From positions 87,926 to 151,925 of the forward strand of contig NZ_FOHN01000001.1 of NCBI RefSeq assembly GCF_900111595.1: 64,000 nucleotides of DNA. The letters run 5' to 3'. This document shows, one piece after another, positions 1-8,051 of this stretch (the stretch's first letter is position 1; every line of letters starts with the position of its first letter). The translations under genes were made by a program, and so were the position numbers. The notes under the pieces are model-generated. The model was not told the DNA's origin. It saw nothing but the letters and a program-made list of their open reading frames with translations, and made no database searches. This DNA comes from [Clostridium] polysaccharolyticum (GTDB taxonomy: Bacteria; Bacillota; Clostridia; Lachnospirales; Lachnospiraceae).

Positions 1-1
1 T

Positions 2-28
2 TTATTGGAAGGAATTTTTGAAGAGTGA
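2..28 (+). CDS. Possible C-terminal tail of flagellar ATPase FliI (partial)
   Basis: The window opens inside an open frame that reads LLEGIFEE and stops at 26-28. In Firmicutes the gene just before fliJ is normally fliI, the flagellar export ATPase, and a short hydrophobic/acidic tail is plausible for it. Only eight residues are visible, and other frames are also open for a few codons, so this rests on gene order rather than on recognisable sequence. Confidence 0.3.
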   Translation, partial: LLEGIFEE

Positions 29-61
29 TTCTGGTAAACTGCAGTGATGAGGTATTAAATT

Positions 62-511
62 ATGGCTAAATTTATTTATAGTATGCAAAACCTTCTGAAT
101 TTGAAAGAAAAGCTGGAAGAACAGAAAAAAGCTGCATTTGGGGCAGCAAAGGCAAAACTTGATGCAGAGGAAGAAAAACTGCAGGCACTATTAGCGAGAA
201 AAGAATTCTATCAGAATGAGCTGAAGAATTGTTATGCTTCCAGACTGGATTTAATGGCAATTAAAAAAAACCAGGAGGCTCTTAAAGTGTTACAGATACA
301 TATAGAATATCAGCATATACTGATTCAGCAGGCAAAAAGTCAAGTAGAATTGGCCAGAATACAATTAACAGAGGCACTAAAAGAAAGAAAAATCCATGAA
401 AAATTACGGGAAAAAGCTTTTGAAGCCTTTAAGAAAGAATTGCTTTATGAAGAGGGCAAGGAAGTAGATGAACTTGTTAGTTTTAAGTATGGGAAAGCAA
501 AGGGTGAGTAA
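62..511 (+). CDS. fliJ: Flagellar export chaperone FliJ
   Basis: A 149-residue, highly charged protein that is almost entirely predicted coiled coil (Lys/Glu/Gln/Ala rich throughout). It begins FIYSMQNLLNLKEKLEEQ, the usual FliJ opening in which an aromatic-x-MQ-LLNLK stretch leads into the helix. FliJ is a soluble stalk protein that links the FliH-FliI ATPase to the FlhA gate and escorts rod/hook substrates. Length fits the family. It sits between the presumed end of fliI and an MgtE_N-domain gene, six bases upstream of the latter, as in the Bacillus fla/che operon. FliJ sequences diverge strongly, so the call relies on the N-terminus, coiled coil and order together. Confidence 0.88.
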   Translation: MAKFIYSMQNLLNLKEKLEEQKKAAFGAAKAKLDAEEEKLQALLARKEFYQNELKNCYASRLDLMAIKKNQEALKVLQIHIEYQHILIQQAKSQVELARIQLTEALKERKIHEKLREKAFEAFKKELLYEEGKEVDELVSFKYGKAKGE

Positions 512-517
512 TTAGGT

Positions 518-1291
518 ATGGCAAAGAAAAAGAATGAAGATCTTTTAGAAAACGAATTAGAAGAACAAGAAGAAAAAAAAGGTGGATTTTTTACATCAGT
601 TTTATTTATACTGCTTGTTATTTTGGTTGTTTTAGCAACGCTTGCTGCTTTAATCAAGCTGGATGCTGGAGGGCTAGGCAGTGAAGTGTTAAGGCCGTTA
701 TTGAAAGATGTACCAGTTATTAATCGCATATTACCTGCTTATACGGATGAAGAATTTTTTGAAGAGTATAATACAAAATATTCAACTTTAGAAAGTGCAG
801 TTGCAAAAATTAAAGAGTTAGAATTACAGCTTGCAGATTATCAGGATCAGGATGAAAGCGATAGCGGCACAATTGCAGATTTAAAAGCAGAAATTAATCG
901 ATTAAAGGTATATGAAGATGAATATAACGATTTTCAGAATAGAGTAAAAGCATTTGATGAAAAAGTCGTATTTGCAGAGGAAGCACCTTCCATTGAAGAG
1001 TATAGGCAGTATTATGCAGAGATTCAGCCAGAAAATGCAGAAGAAATTTACCGGCAGGTTGTGGAACAGCTCCAATATGACGAAAAAGTAAAAGAGGAAG
1101 CAAAACGCTATGCGGCGATGGACCCGGCATCAGCTGCAGAAGTTTTAGAAATTATGTGTGCAGACGACTTAGATACCGTCTGTGGAATTGTTTCTTCAAT
1201 GGGTAACAAAAGTGCTTCTGCAATTATGAATGAACTGGATCCAGCTACTGCAGCGAAGATAACCAAAAAGCTTACTACAATTGATGAATAA
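518..1291 (+). CDS. Flagellar-operon membrane protein with MgtE_N/FliG-like domain (YlxF/MotE-like)
   Basis: 257 residues. An acidic/lysine-rich N-terminus precedes one transmembrane helix at about residues 24-47. A long coiled coil follows (about 85-190), then a C-terminal helical domain with the repeated DPASAAEVLEIM / LDPATAAKITKKL pattern of MgtE intracellular-N and FliG-like superhelices. Homologues (B. subtilis YlxF) occupy the same slot between fliJ and fliK. In rhizobia the related MotE is a periplasmic chaperone for MotC. Here the topology suggests a single-pass protein with its C-terminal domain outside the membrane or associated with the basal body, and its exact role is not settled. 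RBS spacing is poor, which suggests translational coupling to fliJ. Confidence 0.8.
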   Translation: MAKKKNEDLLENELEEQEEKKGGFFTSVLFILLVILVVLATLAALIKLDAGGLGSEVLRPLLKDVPVINRILPAYTDEEFFEEYNTKYSTLESAVAKIKELELQLADYQDQDESDSGTIADLKAEINRLKVYEDEYNDFQNRVKAFDEKVVFAEEAPSIEEYRQYYAEIQPENAEEIYRQVVEQLQYDEKVKEEAKRYAAMDPASAAEVLEIMCADDLDTVCGIVSSMGNKSASAIMNELDPATAAKITKKLTTIDE

Positions 1292-1305
1292 CAGAATAAC
1301 AGTTT

Positions 1306-1326
1306 CTAAGAACCGAAAGGTCTTAG
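1306..1326 (+). other. Small GAAA-tetraloop hairpin between the YlxF-like gene and fliK
   Basis: CTAAGA pairs with TCTTAG and CC with GG around a GAAA loop, with one bulged A. The hairpin lies in the short gap before fliK and has no T-run, so it is not a terminator. It may mark mRNA processing or protection. This is structure read by eye only. Confidence 0.4.
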
Positions 1327-1354
1327 CATAAATAGGATATGAAAGGAGGAAATT

Positions 1355-2680
1355 ATGGCACAAGTAAACAAAATTAATCCTGTGGAATTAGGCAGTCTTA
1401 TGGCTTCTAATGTGAACAGGAGTGTATCTGCAAAAGGTGGTTTTGCTCAAGTCATGTCATCCAGTCAGGGGAACATAAATCACCCACAGAAAAATGACAT
1501 AGCAATACAATCTGTTCACACTACCAAGGAAAAACTTCAAGAGGGAGCTTCTGCAGCTAAAACGTTACATCAGGCTGACAGTGCAGAGGTAAAGGATGCC
1601 AATGGCATGAATCAAGTTCAAATGACTAAGGAAACCGAACAGATCTGCAGTGAAATGGCAGAACAGGTTACTGAACTGAAAAAGCAGATTTCAGAGATAT
1701 TAGGAATATCTGTTGATGAATTTGAGGAAGTTATGGCAGAGCTGGGATTAACTGTTTTAGACTTGCTTAATCCAGATGTGTTACAGAATATTTTATTTGA
1801 AGTAAATGAGATAACTGACCAGACAGAACTTTTAACAGACGAAACATTATGCAGGCAGATGACCGATTTATTAGATGCAGGACAGAAGTTTGAAGATTCT
1901 GTTAATGTGGAGGATTTGGCAATGTATGCAAAAGATCTGTTGGAAAAAGGTTCCATGGAGAATTCCTTACAAAAGCCAGATGCAGAATCTGCGAAAGCAA
2001 ATCAAGAGGAAGAGCCTGCTAAAGTTTTGAGTGATGTAAAGGAAGAAGCTGTTTCTGTGAAAGAACCAGTTATCACAGTAGAGAAAGACAATATGCCAAA
2101 CAGTGGTGAAGATGGATCCCGAAAGGGAAAAGGCCAAGAAGCTGATATGCAGAATGTACAGCTCAATCAGTTTGTTCAGAATTTAAGTGATTCCATTCAG
2201 AAAACCGGTGAAGTACAGATGGAGAATTTTGAGCGTCTTGAGCAGATGCAGGAAATTGTAAACCAGGTTGTGGAACGAATTAAAGTAACACTTTCTGTAG
2301 ATGCCACTAGCATGGAAATGCAGCTAAATCCTGAAAACCTAGGCAAAGTGAATTTTTCTGTTGTTTCAAAAAATGGTGAAATGACAGCAGCTTTTGTGGT
2401 AGAAAGCCAAGTAGCGAAGGAAGCATTGGAAAGCCAGCTGGTTGTTTTAAAAGAGAATCTTGGTGAACAGGGAATAAAGGTGGAAGCTATCGAAGTTATG
2501 GTTGCGGAACAAGGTCTTTCACAGGATCAGTTTGACAATCAGAATGGACAGAATTTCCAGAATCGAAACAAACAGCGTAATGCCCAAGGAAAATTACGTG
2601 GCATGGAAGACAGCTTAGAAGAATCAGAAGAAGAAGTTAAGCCGGTTTTAAGAACTGGGACAGTTGATTTTTCAGCGTAA
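1355..2680 (+). CDS. fliK: Flagellar hook-length control protein FliK
   Basis: 441 residues. The N-terminal two thirds is low-complexity, Gln/Glu/Ser/Lys rich and apparently disordered, as expected for the molecular ruler part. Residues about 305-390 form the conserved Flg_hook domain, with the signature LNPENLGKVNFSV followed by a long amphipathic helix (KEALESQLVVLKENLGEQGI). FliK is secreted during hook growth and switches export specificity from hook to filament by contacting FlhB. The start follows a strong AAAGGAGG site. Its position just before flgD is the usual Firmicute order. The N-terminal region cannot be assigned by sequence, and the call rests on the C-terminal domain. Confidence 0.92.
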   Translation: MAQVNKINPVELGSLMASNVNRSVSAKGGFAQVMSSSQGNINHPQKNDIAIQSVHTTKEKLQEGASAAKTLHQADSAEVKDANGMNQVQMTKETEQICSEMAEQVTELKKQISEILGISVDEFEEVMAELGLTVLDLLNPDVLQNILFEVNEITDQTELLTDETLCRQMTDLLDAGQKFEDSVNVEDLAMYAKDLLEKGSMENSLQKPDAESAKANQEEEPAKVLSDVKEEAVSVKEPVITVEKDNMPNSGEDGSRKGKGQEADMQNVQLNQFVQNLSDSIQKTGEVQMENFERLEQMQEIVNQVVERIKVTLSVDATSMEMQLNPENLGKVNFSVVSKNGEMTAAFVVESQVAKEALESQLVVLKENLGEQGIKVEAIEVMVAEQGLSQDQFDNQNGQNFQNRNKQRNAQGKLRGMEDSLEESEEEVKPVLRTGTVDFSA

Positions 2681-2692
2681 AGGAGGAAAAGC

Positions 2693-3493
2693 ATGGGTGC
2701 TAATTTAAGTGCTCCAGTAAAAGATGGAGTTGTTCAGCAATATACCAGTGATGTAATGAAAAAGAAAGAGACAAGAGGAACCAGTGCACTAGGCAAGGAT
2801 GCATTTTTGCAGTTATTGTGTACACAGATGCAGTATCAGGATCCATTGAATCCGGCATCAGATACGGAATTTATTTCGCAGCTTGCTTCTTTCTCATCTT
2901 TAGAGCAGATGCAGAATCTGAATAATTCATTTGCACAGACACAGGCATTCACTATGATTGGGCAGGAAGTTCAGGTGAAAGCAGATAACAAAGAGGGATT
3001 TATTCAGGGAGTAGTTGATTATGTAACTGTTTCTGAGGGAAAAGCTAATTTTTCTATTGATGGAGTTCTATATCCTTCTGATAAACTGATTTCTGTAATT
3101 TCTCCATTATATAGTGCAAAACAGAATGCACCTTCTGTTCCAGAACAGAAATTTGAATTTAATCATGAAAAGCCATCGGATCTAAATATCAAAATGGATT
3201 TAGGCAAAGATACAGGTGCTGCTTCCAGTTTTGCGGTTGTTTTAAATGGAAAAGCAGTTGACAAAAGCATGATGGGTTTTGATGCAGAATCAAATACTGT
3301 GACAATCTCAAAGGATGCGCTAAAAGATTTACAAGACGGAAGCTATAAGATTATGATTGTGTTCAATGATCAGCTAGAGACTTCTGTAACGGACAAAGTC
3401 AGTGTTACTGTCAGCGGGAAGCCTAAAACAGATGAGGGATCAGAAACAGCAGATACAGAGAAAAAAGAGGATGCAGTAACAGATAAAGAGTAA
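2693..3493 (+). CDS. flgD: Flagellar hook cap/assembly protein FlgD
   Basis: 266 residues. The N-terminal FlgD domain (about 30-75) is textbook: LGKDAFLQLLCTQMQYQDPL followed by FISQLASFSSLEQMQN. FlgD caps the growing hook so that FlgE subunits can polymerise, and it is later discarded. The central part (about 85-220) fits the tudor/FlgD-Ig modules. The last 25 residues are an acidic/lysine-rich tail (TDEGSETADTEKKED), longer than in the E. coli protein and common in clostridial homologues. The start follows AAAGGAGG with seven-base spacing. It lies directly downstream of fliK and before the small operon protein and flgE. Confidence 0.94.
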   Translation: MGANLSAPVKDGVVQQYTSDVMKKKETRGTSALGKDAFLQLLCTQMQYQDPLNPASDTEFISQLASFSSLEQMQNLNNSFAQTQAFTMIGQEVQVKADNKEGFIQGVVDYVTVSEGKANFSIDGVLYPSDKLISVISPLYSAKQNAPSVPEQKFEFNHEKPSDLNIKMDLGKDTGAASSFAVVLNGKAVDKSMMGFDAESNTVTISKDALKDLQDGSYKIMIVFNDQLETSVTDKVSVTVSGKPKTDEGSETADTEKKEDAVTDKE

Positions 3494-3564
3494 GGAAAGG
3501 CTTGTTATTCAATTTCGGTAATAGGCTGTAATCCCTTAAAGTGATTCGGTACATGGAGGTAGAT

Positions 3565-3963
3565 ATGAATCATATAACCAATAATAAGGCGTCTATTGAA
3601 CAGATGGCTGGGAAACTCTTTTCAAACAGTAATGCGGAAGTAAAGAAACAGACCAGTACAGGAAAAACCTTTCAGCAGATACTGCTACAGAAACAGAGAA
3701 CTGCAGAATCTGTCAAGGATTTAAAATTTTCAAAACATGCTAGCTTGCGGCTTCAGAACCGGAATATTTCTATTTCCAAAGAGCAGATGAAAAGGTTACA
3801 GGATGGAGCGGTAAAGGCAAAAGCAAAAGGAATACAGGAATCATTGGTAATGGTAGATGATTTGGCATTTATCATAAATACAAAAAGCAATACAGTGATT
3901 ACTGCAGTAAATGAATTAGAAAATGCCGTCTTTACTAATATTGACGGAGCAGTTATTAATTAG
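3565..3963 (+). CDS. Small flagellar-operon protein (TIGR02530 type)
   Basis: About 132 residues from the ATG at 3565, which has GGAGG at 3555-3559. A longer reading from the GTG at 3541 lacks an RBS. The protein has the family core FSKHASLRLQNRNISIS followed by a segment ending in DDLAFIINTKSNTVITAV. Proteins of this family sit between flgD and flgE in clostridia and bacilli. They are probably cytoplasmic and small, and their molecular role in hook assembly is not established. No catalytic motif is visible. The family match and its position are convincing, while function is known only as 'flagellar operon protein'. Confidence 0.8.
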   Translation: MNHITNNKASIEQMAGKLFSNSNAEVKKQTSTGKTFQQILLQKQRTAESVKDLKFSKHASLRLQNRNISISKEQMKRLQDGAVKAKAKGIQESLVMVDDLAFIINTKSNTVITAVNELENAVFTNIDGAVIN

Positions 3964-4049
3964 TCCAAAGAAGCGCTGGACCTTATAAGGGGGCGTACAT
4001 TCCTGAATGACAGATGGAATGGAAGGACACCAATAGGAGGTAAATGATT

Positions 4050-5489
4050 ATGATGAGATCAATGTATTCTGGTGTAGCTGGCTTAAAAGCACATCAGACA
4101 AAAATGGATGTTATAGGAAACAACATTGCCAATGTAAATACCGTTGGATTTAAGTCAAGCAGTGTTACATTTTCTGATGTGCTGTATCAGACAACACAGT
4201 CTGCATCAGGACCAAATCCTGAAACAGGTGCTGCTGGTAAGAATGCCAAGCAGATCGGTCTTGGCTCTGTTGTAAATGGCATTGCAGCCAATGTTTCCGT
4301 AGCAGGTGGAACGCAGACAACAGACAATCCGTTTGACATTATGATAAATGGAGATGGTTTCTTTATTGTAAACCAGGGTGGAACAAATTATTTTACCAAG
4401 GCAGGTGCGTTTAAGATTGATGCTGCAGGTACGCTTTGTACTTCAGCAGGAGCAACTGTAATGGGGTGGCAGGCAACTGCTGATGGAACAGGAATTACAA
4501 AAGACACCGTTTCTGCTTTAAATGTTATGTCAGCTGACAAAATGTTTGCAGAGCCTGAAGCAACTGGTGCTGCCTTGGTTACTGGAAATATTGATACAAA
4601 GGATAAGCAGGCAAGCGGGACTGGAGCAGGCCTTCCTGTATCGTATTCTGTATATGACAATAAAGGGGATAAGTATACAGTTAAGTTACTGTTTAAAGAA
4701 TCTGGTACGTCAGGAACATATAATGTTTCAGTAGGAGATGTTATGGATTCGGAGGGACAGTCGTTATTTAGCAGATACGATGATACAGCGAAGAAGTATG
4801 TTGCAAAGAGTCCACAGCCAGTAATAAATTTTGGTGCATCAGCGTTTTCAACAACGGATGCAGGCATTGATCCTGAAACAGGTGCGGTAACTAGCATGAC
4901 AACAGGTACTGCAATAGGCCTGGTGTTTGATCAGGCAACAGGCAAATTCAAATCTATGGGTACTGCAACGGATGGAATTGCCAAATTAACGATTAATACA
5001 GGTGTTACAGGACTGTTTAATGATATTGATGTTGATTTTTCGCAGATGACGAATTTTGCATCAGGTGGAACATCAACTGCAGCAGCTAACAGGGGAGATA
5101 AAGAAGGAAAAAAAGCTGGTAAGCAAGTTGGTGAGATGCAGTCCATTCGTGTAGATGGTTCTGGTAAGATTATCGGTTCTTATTCCAATGGTACTAGCAA
5201 ATACTTAGGTCAGCTTGCGCTAGCTGAGTTTGCCAACCCATCAGGTCTTGAAGCAGTTGGCGGAAACCTGTTTGCAGAGACAAAGAACTCTGGAGAGTTT
5301 GATGGAATCGGTGTTGATCCATCATCAGGAAGTTCTTCCTTAACAACAGGTGCTCTTGAAATGTCAAATGTTGATTTATCTGCACAGTTTACAGATATGA
5401 TTGTAACCCAGAGAGGTTTCCAGGCGAACTCAAGAATCATTACAACAACGGACACAATGTTAGAAGAACTGATTAATTTGAAACGATAG
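4050..5489 (+). CDS. flgE: Flagellar hook protein FlgE
   Basis: About 479 residues. The N-terminus MMRSMYSGVAGLKAHQTKMD followed by VIGNNIANVNTVGFKSS is the conserved axial-protein helix. The C-terminus matches it, with LSAQFTDMIVTQRGFQANSR and a last helix that packs with it in the hook tube. The middle is a variable, surface-exposed Gly/Thr/Ala-rich region. AGGAGG ends at 4040. The ATG at 4044 is too close (three bases), so the ATG at 4050 (nine bases) is preferred, with 4053 also possible. FlgE forms the universal joint between rod and filament. Length is somewhat above E. coli FlgE (402) and ordinary for clostridia. Confidence 0.95.
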   Translation: MMRSMYSGVAGLKAHQTKMDVIGNNIANVNTVGFKSSSVTFSDVLYQTTQSASGPNPETGAAGKNAKQIGLGSVVNGIAANVSVAGGTQTTDNPFDIMINGDGFFIVNQGGTNYFTKAGAFKIDAAGTLCTSAGATVMGWQATADGTGITKDTVSALNVMSADKMFAEPEATGAALVTGNIDTKDKQASGTGAGLPVSYSVYDNKGDKYTVKLLFKESGTSGTYNVSVGDVMDSEGQSLFSRYDDTAKKYVAKSPQPVINFGASAFSTTDAGIDPETGAVTSMTTGTAIGLVFDQATGKFKSMGTATDGIAKLTINTGVTGLFNDIDVDFSQMTNFASGGTSTAAANRGDKEGKKAGKQVGEMQSIRVDGSGKIIGSYSNGTSKYLGQLALAEFANPSGLEAVGGNLFAETKNSGEFDGIGVDPSSGSSSLTTGALEMSNVDLSAQFTDMIVTQRGFQANSRIITTTDTMLEELINLKR

Positions 5490-5519
5490 TAATACTTGTG
5501 GGCAGTAAATAAAGTTTTA

Positions 5520-5564
5520 CCAAAACTTGTTGTATGGGAATTTTCCCATACAGCAAAAGTTTGG
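5520..5564 (+). other. Long interrupted hairpin between flgE and flbD
   Basis: A near-perfect inverted repeat centred on TGTATGGGAATTTTCCCATACA. The outer arms CCAAAACTTG and CAAAAGTTTGG continue the pairing after a two-base bulge. The right arm runs into the GGAGAGGAG ribosome site of flbD. There is no T-run, so it is not a simple terminator. It is likely an mRNA-level element (processing, stability, or control of flbD translation). Confidence 0.6.
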
Positions 5565-5576
5565 AGAGGAGCAAGT

Positions 5577-5765
5577 TTGATTGAATTAACAAGAATGAAT
5601 GGGAAAAAATTCACGTTAAATTGTGAAATGATTGAAAAAATTGAAGATACGCCAGATACGGTGGTAACGCTGGGATCTGGAAAAATGTATATTGTGCAGG
5701 AAAGCAGACAGGATGTAACAGATCTTGTTTTATTATATAAAAAAGAAATATTTAGTAAAAATTAA
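5577..5765 (+). CDS. flbD: Flagellar protein FlbD (SwrD family)
   Basis: 62 residues from a TTG start at 5577, chosen because GGAGAGGAG lies five bases upstream. Upstream in-frame starts fall inside the preceding hairpin. The sequence IELTRMNGKKFTLNCEMIEK, then DTVVTLGSGKMYIVQES, is the compact FlbD fold found just after flgE in Firmicutes. In B. subtilis the homologue SwrD raises motor torque by an unknown mechanism linked to MotA/MotB. Here motA and motB follow at once, which fits that link. This is a short cytoplasmic protein with no enzymatic motif. Confidence 0.88.
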   Translation: MIELTRMNGKKFTLNCEMIEKIEDTPDTVVTLGSGKMYIVQESRQDVTDLVLLYKKEIFSKN

Positions 5766-5780
5766 AGGTGGTGAGAGGTT

Positions 5781-6587
5781 ATGGATTTAGCTTCGATATT
5801 GGGTATTGTTTTAAGTTTTACTTTGATGATTTTCGGTATGGTATTTGGCGATGACGGCATTGATTTTGGGAAAACCGCAACATTTATTCATGTGCCTTCC
5901 ATGTTGATTACTTTTGGTGGTTCTTTCATGGCAATTCTGGCACAATCCGAGTCATTAGGTGCATTTGCTGGAAGCTTAAAAAGTATTACTTTGATTATGA
6001 AGGTAACATTAGCTTCTGAGAGTGAGATAATACATAAGATTATCGATTTATCTAATGTAGCTAGAAAGGAAGGGCTGCTTGCCTTAGAAGAAGCAGCAAA
6101 TGAAGTAGAAGATGAATTTTTAAAAAAAGGAATTCTTCTTATCGTAGATGGAACAGATCCTGAACTGGTTCGGAGTATTTTAGAATCTGAATTAACTGCC
6201 ATTGAAGATAGACATGGTTCAACAATTGGATTCTGGGAAAATATTGCTTCCATGGGTCCTGCCTGGGGTATGATTGGTACGCTGATTGGTCTTATTAACA
6301 TGTTAAAAGAGCTGGATGATCCTTCTAACATAGGTGCTCCTATGTCAACAGCGCTGATTACAACATTTTATGGTTCTGTCTTAGCGAACTGGATTGCAAC
6401 ACCTGTTGCATTGAAATTAAAGGCAAAAAGTGCAAAAGAAATCCGCATGAAAGAAGTTATAGTAGAAGGTTTGCTATCCATTCAGGCTGGAGAGAATCCT
6501 CGTGTTATTGAGGAAAAATTAAAATCATTTTTAGCACCAGCGGAACGTGCAAGCTTTTCAGAAGGACAAGAAGGCGGTGAGGCATAA
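5781..6587 (+). CDS. motA: Flagellar motor stator protein MotA
   Basis: 268 residues with four transmembrane segments, near residues 5-22, 33-50, 150-170 and 183-202. The large cytoplasmic loop (about 60-145) carries the charged residues that touch FliG. The conserved block GPAWGMIGTLIGLINML, then TALITTFYGSVLANWIATP, forms the channel-lining helices with the conserved proline. Start follows GGTGGTGAGAGG. It overlaps motB by one base. MotA/MotB form the 5:2 ion-driven stator. Proton versus sodium coupling cannot be decided by eye. In B. subtilis motAB is a separate operon, whereas here it is inside the fla/che operon. Confidence 0.95.
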   Translation: MDLASILGIVLSFTLMIFGMVFGDDGIDFGKTATFIHVPSMLITFGGSFMAILAQSESLGAFAGSLKSITLIMKVTLASESEIIHKIIDLSNVARKEGLLALEEAANEVEDEFLKKGILLIVDGTDPELVRSILESELTAIEDRHGSTIGFWENIASMGPAWGMIGTLIGLINMLKELDDPSNIGAPMSTALITTFYGSVLANWIATPVALKLKAKSAKEIRMKEVIVEGLLSIQAGENPRVIEEKLKSFLAPAERASFSEGQEGGEA

Positions 6588-7411
6588 TGGCTAAAAGGCA
6601 GAAAAAGCAAGAGAGTGCACCAGGTTCACCAGCATGGATGGCAACATTTAGTGATTTGATGAATTTACTGCTCTGTTTCTTTGTACTTCTGTTTTCCATG
6701 TCTTCTGTAGATGTTTCAAAATATGAAGAGGTTGCGGCTTCTTTATCTAAGAGTTTCAGCATATTCAATGGTGGCAAATCATCCGTCAGTGAAGGCCAGA
6801 TGATTAGTACAGGTGTTACCCAGCTGAAAGATTTAGGTGAGCAGACAACGGAAGTTGGAAAAGCAAGTGAAGAAGACAGGATAGAAAATGCGGATCCGCT
6901 AAAAGAAGCAAAAAAGCAGCTGGAAGAGGAAAGAAAATCGGAACTGGATCAGATTTATGAGCAGGTGACAGGTGCTACCGAAAGAAATAAAATTGAACAG
7001 TATGTAAATGTTTCGATTGATGATGCATATAACTATGTATGCTTGACTTTAAGCGGTTCAGTACTCTTTGATTCGGGAAGTGCTGAAATTGTCAGCGATA
7101 GTATACCAATTCTGTATAGAGTTGGAAAAATACTAAAAACCTATGATGACCATTTGATTTATATCGAAGGCCATACAGATAATGTTCCGATTCACAATAG
7201 TAAATTTTCAGGCAATAATGAGCTTTCCTGGGCGAGAGCAGACAGTGTATGGAAGTTTATGGTGAATAAGATAAAATTAGAACCAGTTACTTTAGTTAGT
7301 GCTGGGAGAAGCGAATATGAGCCGGTTGCTACAAATAAAACAGCAGAAGGCAGAGCGAAAAACCGCCGTGTTACGATTAAGATTTATGGCGACAGCGGTT
7401 TATCCTCATAA
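6587..7411 (+). CDS. motB: Flagellar motor stator protein MotB
   Basis: 274 residues. A short cytoplasmic tail leads into one transmembrane helix (about 22-42), which begins FSDLMNLLLCFFVLLFSMS and carries the ion-binding aspartate D23. A flexible linker follows, then an OmpA-like peptidoglycan-binding domain (about 150-270) with GHTDNVPIHNSKFSGNNELS and a typical NRRVTIKI end. MotB anchors the stator to the cell wall and forms the ion channel with MotA. The initiating ATG overlaps the motA stop (TAATG), which implies translational coupling and balanced stoichiometry. All the expected key residues are visible. Confidence 0.95.
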   Translation: MAKRQKKQESAPGSPAWMATFSDLMNLLLCFFVLLFSMSSVDVSKYEEVAASLSKSFSIFNGGKSSVSEGQMISTGVTQLKDLGEQTTEVGKASEEDRIENADPLKEAKKQLEEERKSELDQIYEQVTGATERNKIEQYVNVSIDDAYNYVCLTLSGSVLFDSGSAEIVSDSIPILYRVGKILKTYDDHLIYIEGHTDNVPIHNSKFSGNNELSWARADSVWKFMVNKIKLEPVTLVSAGRSEYEPVATNKTAEGRAKNRRVTIKIYGDSGLSS

Positions 7412-7438
7412 GCTATATTAAGAATAGGAAGTGAAATC

Positions 7439-7954
7439 ATGAAAAAAAATATGTTAACGGTTATTGCCATTGCATTAAGTGCAATCAATGTAATTTTGTC
7501 TGTGGTGCTTGTATTTGCAGTTGTACCTGCATCTAACAGAACAACAAAGCTGGTGAATCAAGTGGCTTCTATTATCAATTTAGAATTAGAAGCATCAGCT
7601 GACGAAGTTTCAGATACAGTCGATCCTGGTAATATTGAAACTTATAAAATTGAATCCAAAATGGCATTCAATATGAAGAGAAGCCTTAACGGTTCCGATC
7701 ATTTTGCAGCAGTTGATTCTATCACATTATCCATTAACAAAGCTTCAAAGGACTATGAAAAATTAAGCAAGACCATTGAGGCAAATGAAAATTTCATAAC
7801 GGATATTGTTTCAGAAGTAGTGTCAAGTTATACTTACGACGATGCAATTTCCAGCAAAGAGGAAATGAAGGCTGCAATATTGGAAAAAGTTCAAGAACAT
7901 TTTAAATCAGAGTTTATTTTTTCTGTTTCTTTAAATAATTTATGTTTTCAGTAA
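7439..7954 (+). CDS. fliL: Flagellar basal body-associated protein FliL
   Basis: 171 residues. An N-terminal transmembrane helix (about 5-28, VIAIALSAINVILSVVLVFA) is followed by a polar extracytoplasmic domain, the FliL topology. FliL forms rings around the stator and stabilises or modulates it. The sequence is weakly conserved in general, and this assignment leans on topology, length and the slot between motB and fliM. A promoter lies between its stop and fliM, so fliL may be the last gene of the first transcriptional segment. No cysteines or catalytic residues of note apart from one Cys near the end. Confidence 0.75.
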   Translation: MKKNMLTVIAIALSAINVILSVVLVFAVVPASNRTTKLVNQVASIINLELEASADEVSDTVDPGNIETYKIESKMAFNMKRSLNGSDHFAAVDSITLSINKASKDYEKLSKTIEANENFITDIVSEVVSSYTYDDAISSKEEMKAAILEKVQEHFKSEFIFSVSLNNLCFQ

Positions 7955-7971
7955 TAATTACTAGTCGAAAC

Positions 7972-8000
7972 TTGTGATTTATTACATTTTATAGTATAAT
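7972..8000 (+). promoter_or_regulatory. Sigma-A-type promoter upstream of fliM
   Basis: TTGTGA at 7972-7977 and a perfect TATAAT at 7995-8000 are separated by 17 bases, 52 bases before the fliM start. The resulting leader contains a short stem (GTGGTTTT with AAAGCCAC, about 8005-8029). It would provide internal transcription of the switch/export/chemotaxis part of the operon. Confidence 0.65.
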
Positions 8001-8051
8001 AAATGTGGTTTTTCCTTATTAAAGCCACTTAGGATTGCGAGGTGAGAAGGA

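Noticed and set aside
4388..4897. Minus-strand open frame over flgE
   Set aside because: The plus-strand hook protein is continuous and conserved at both ends. The reverse frame lacks a start signal.
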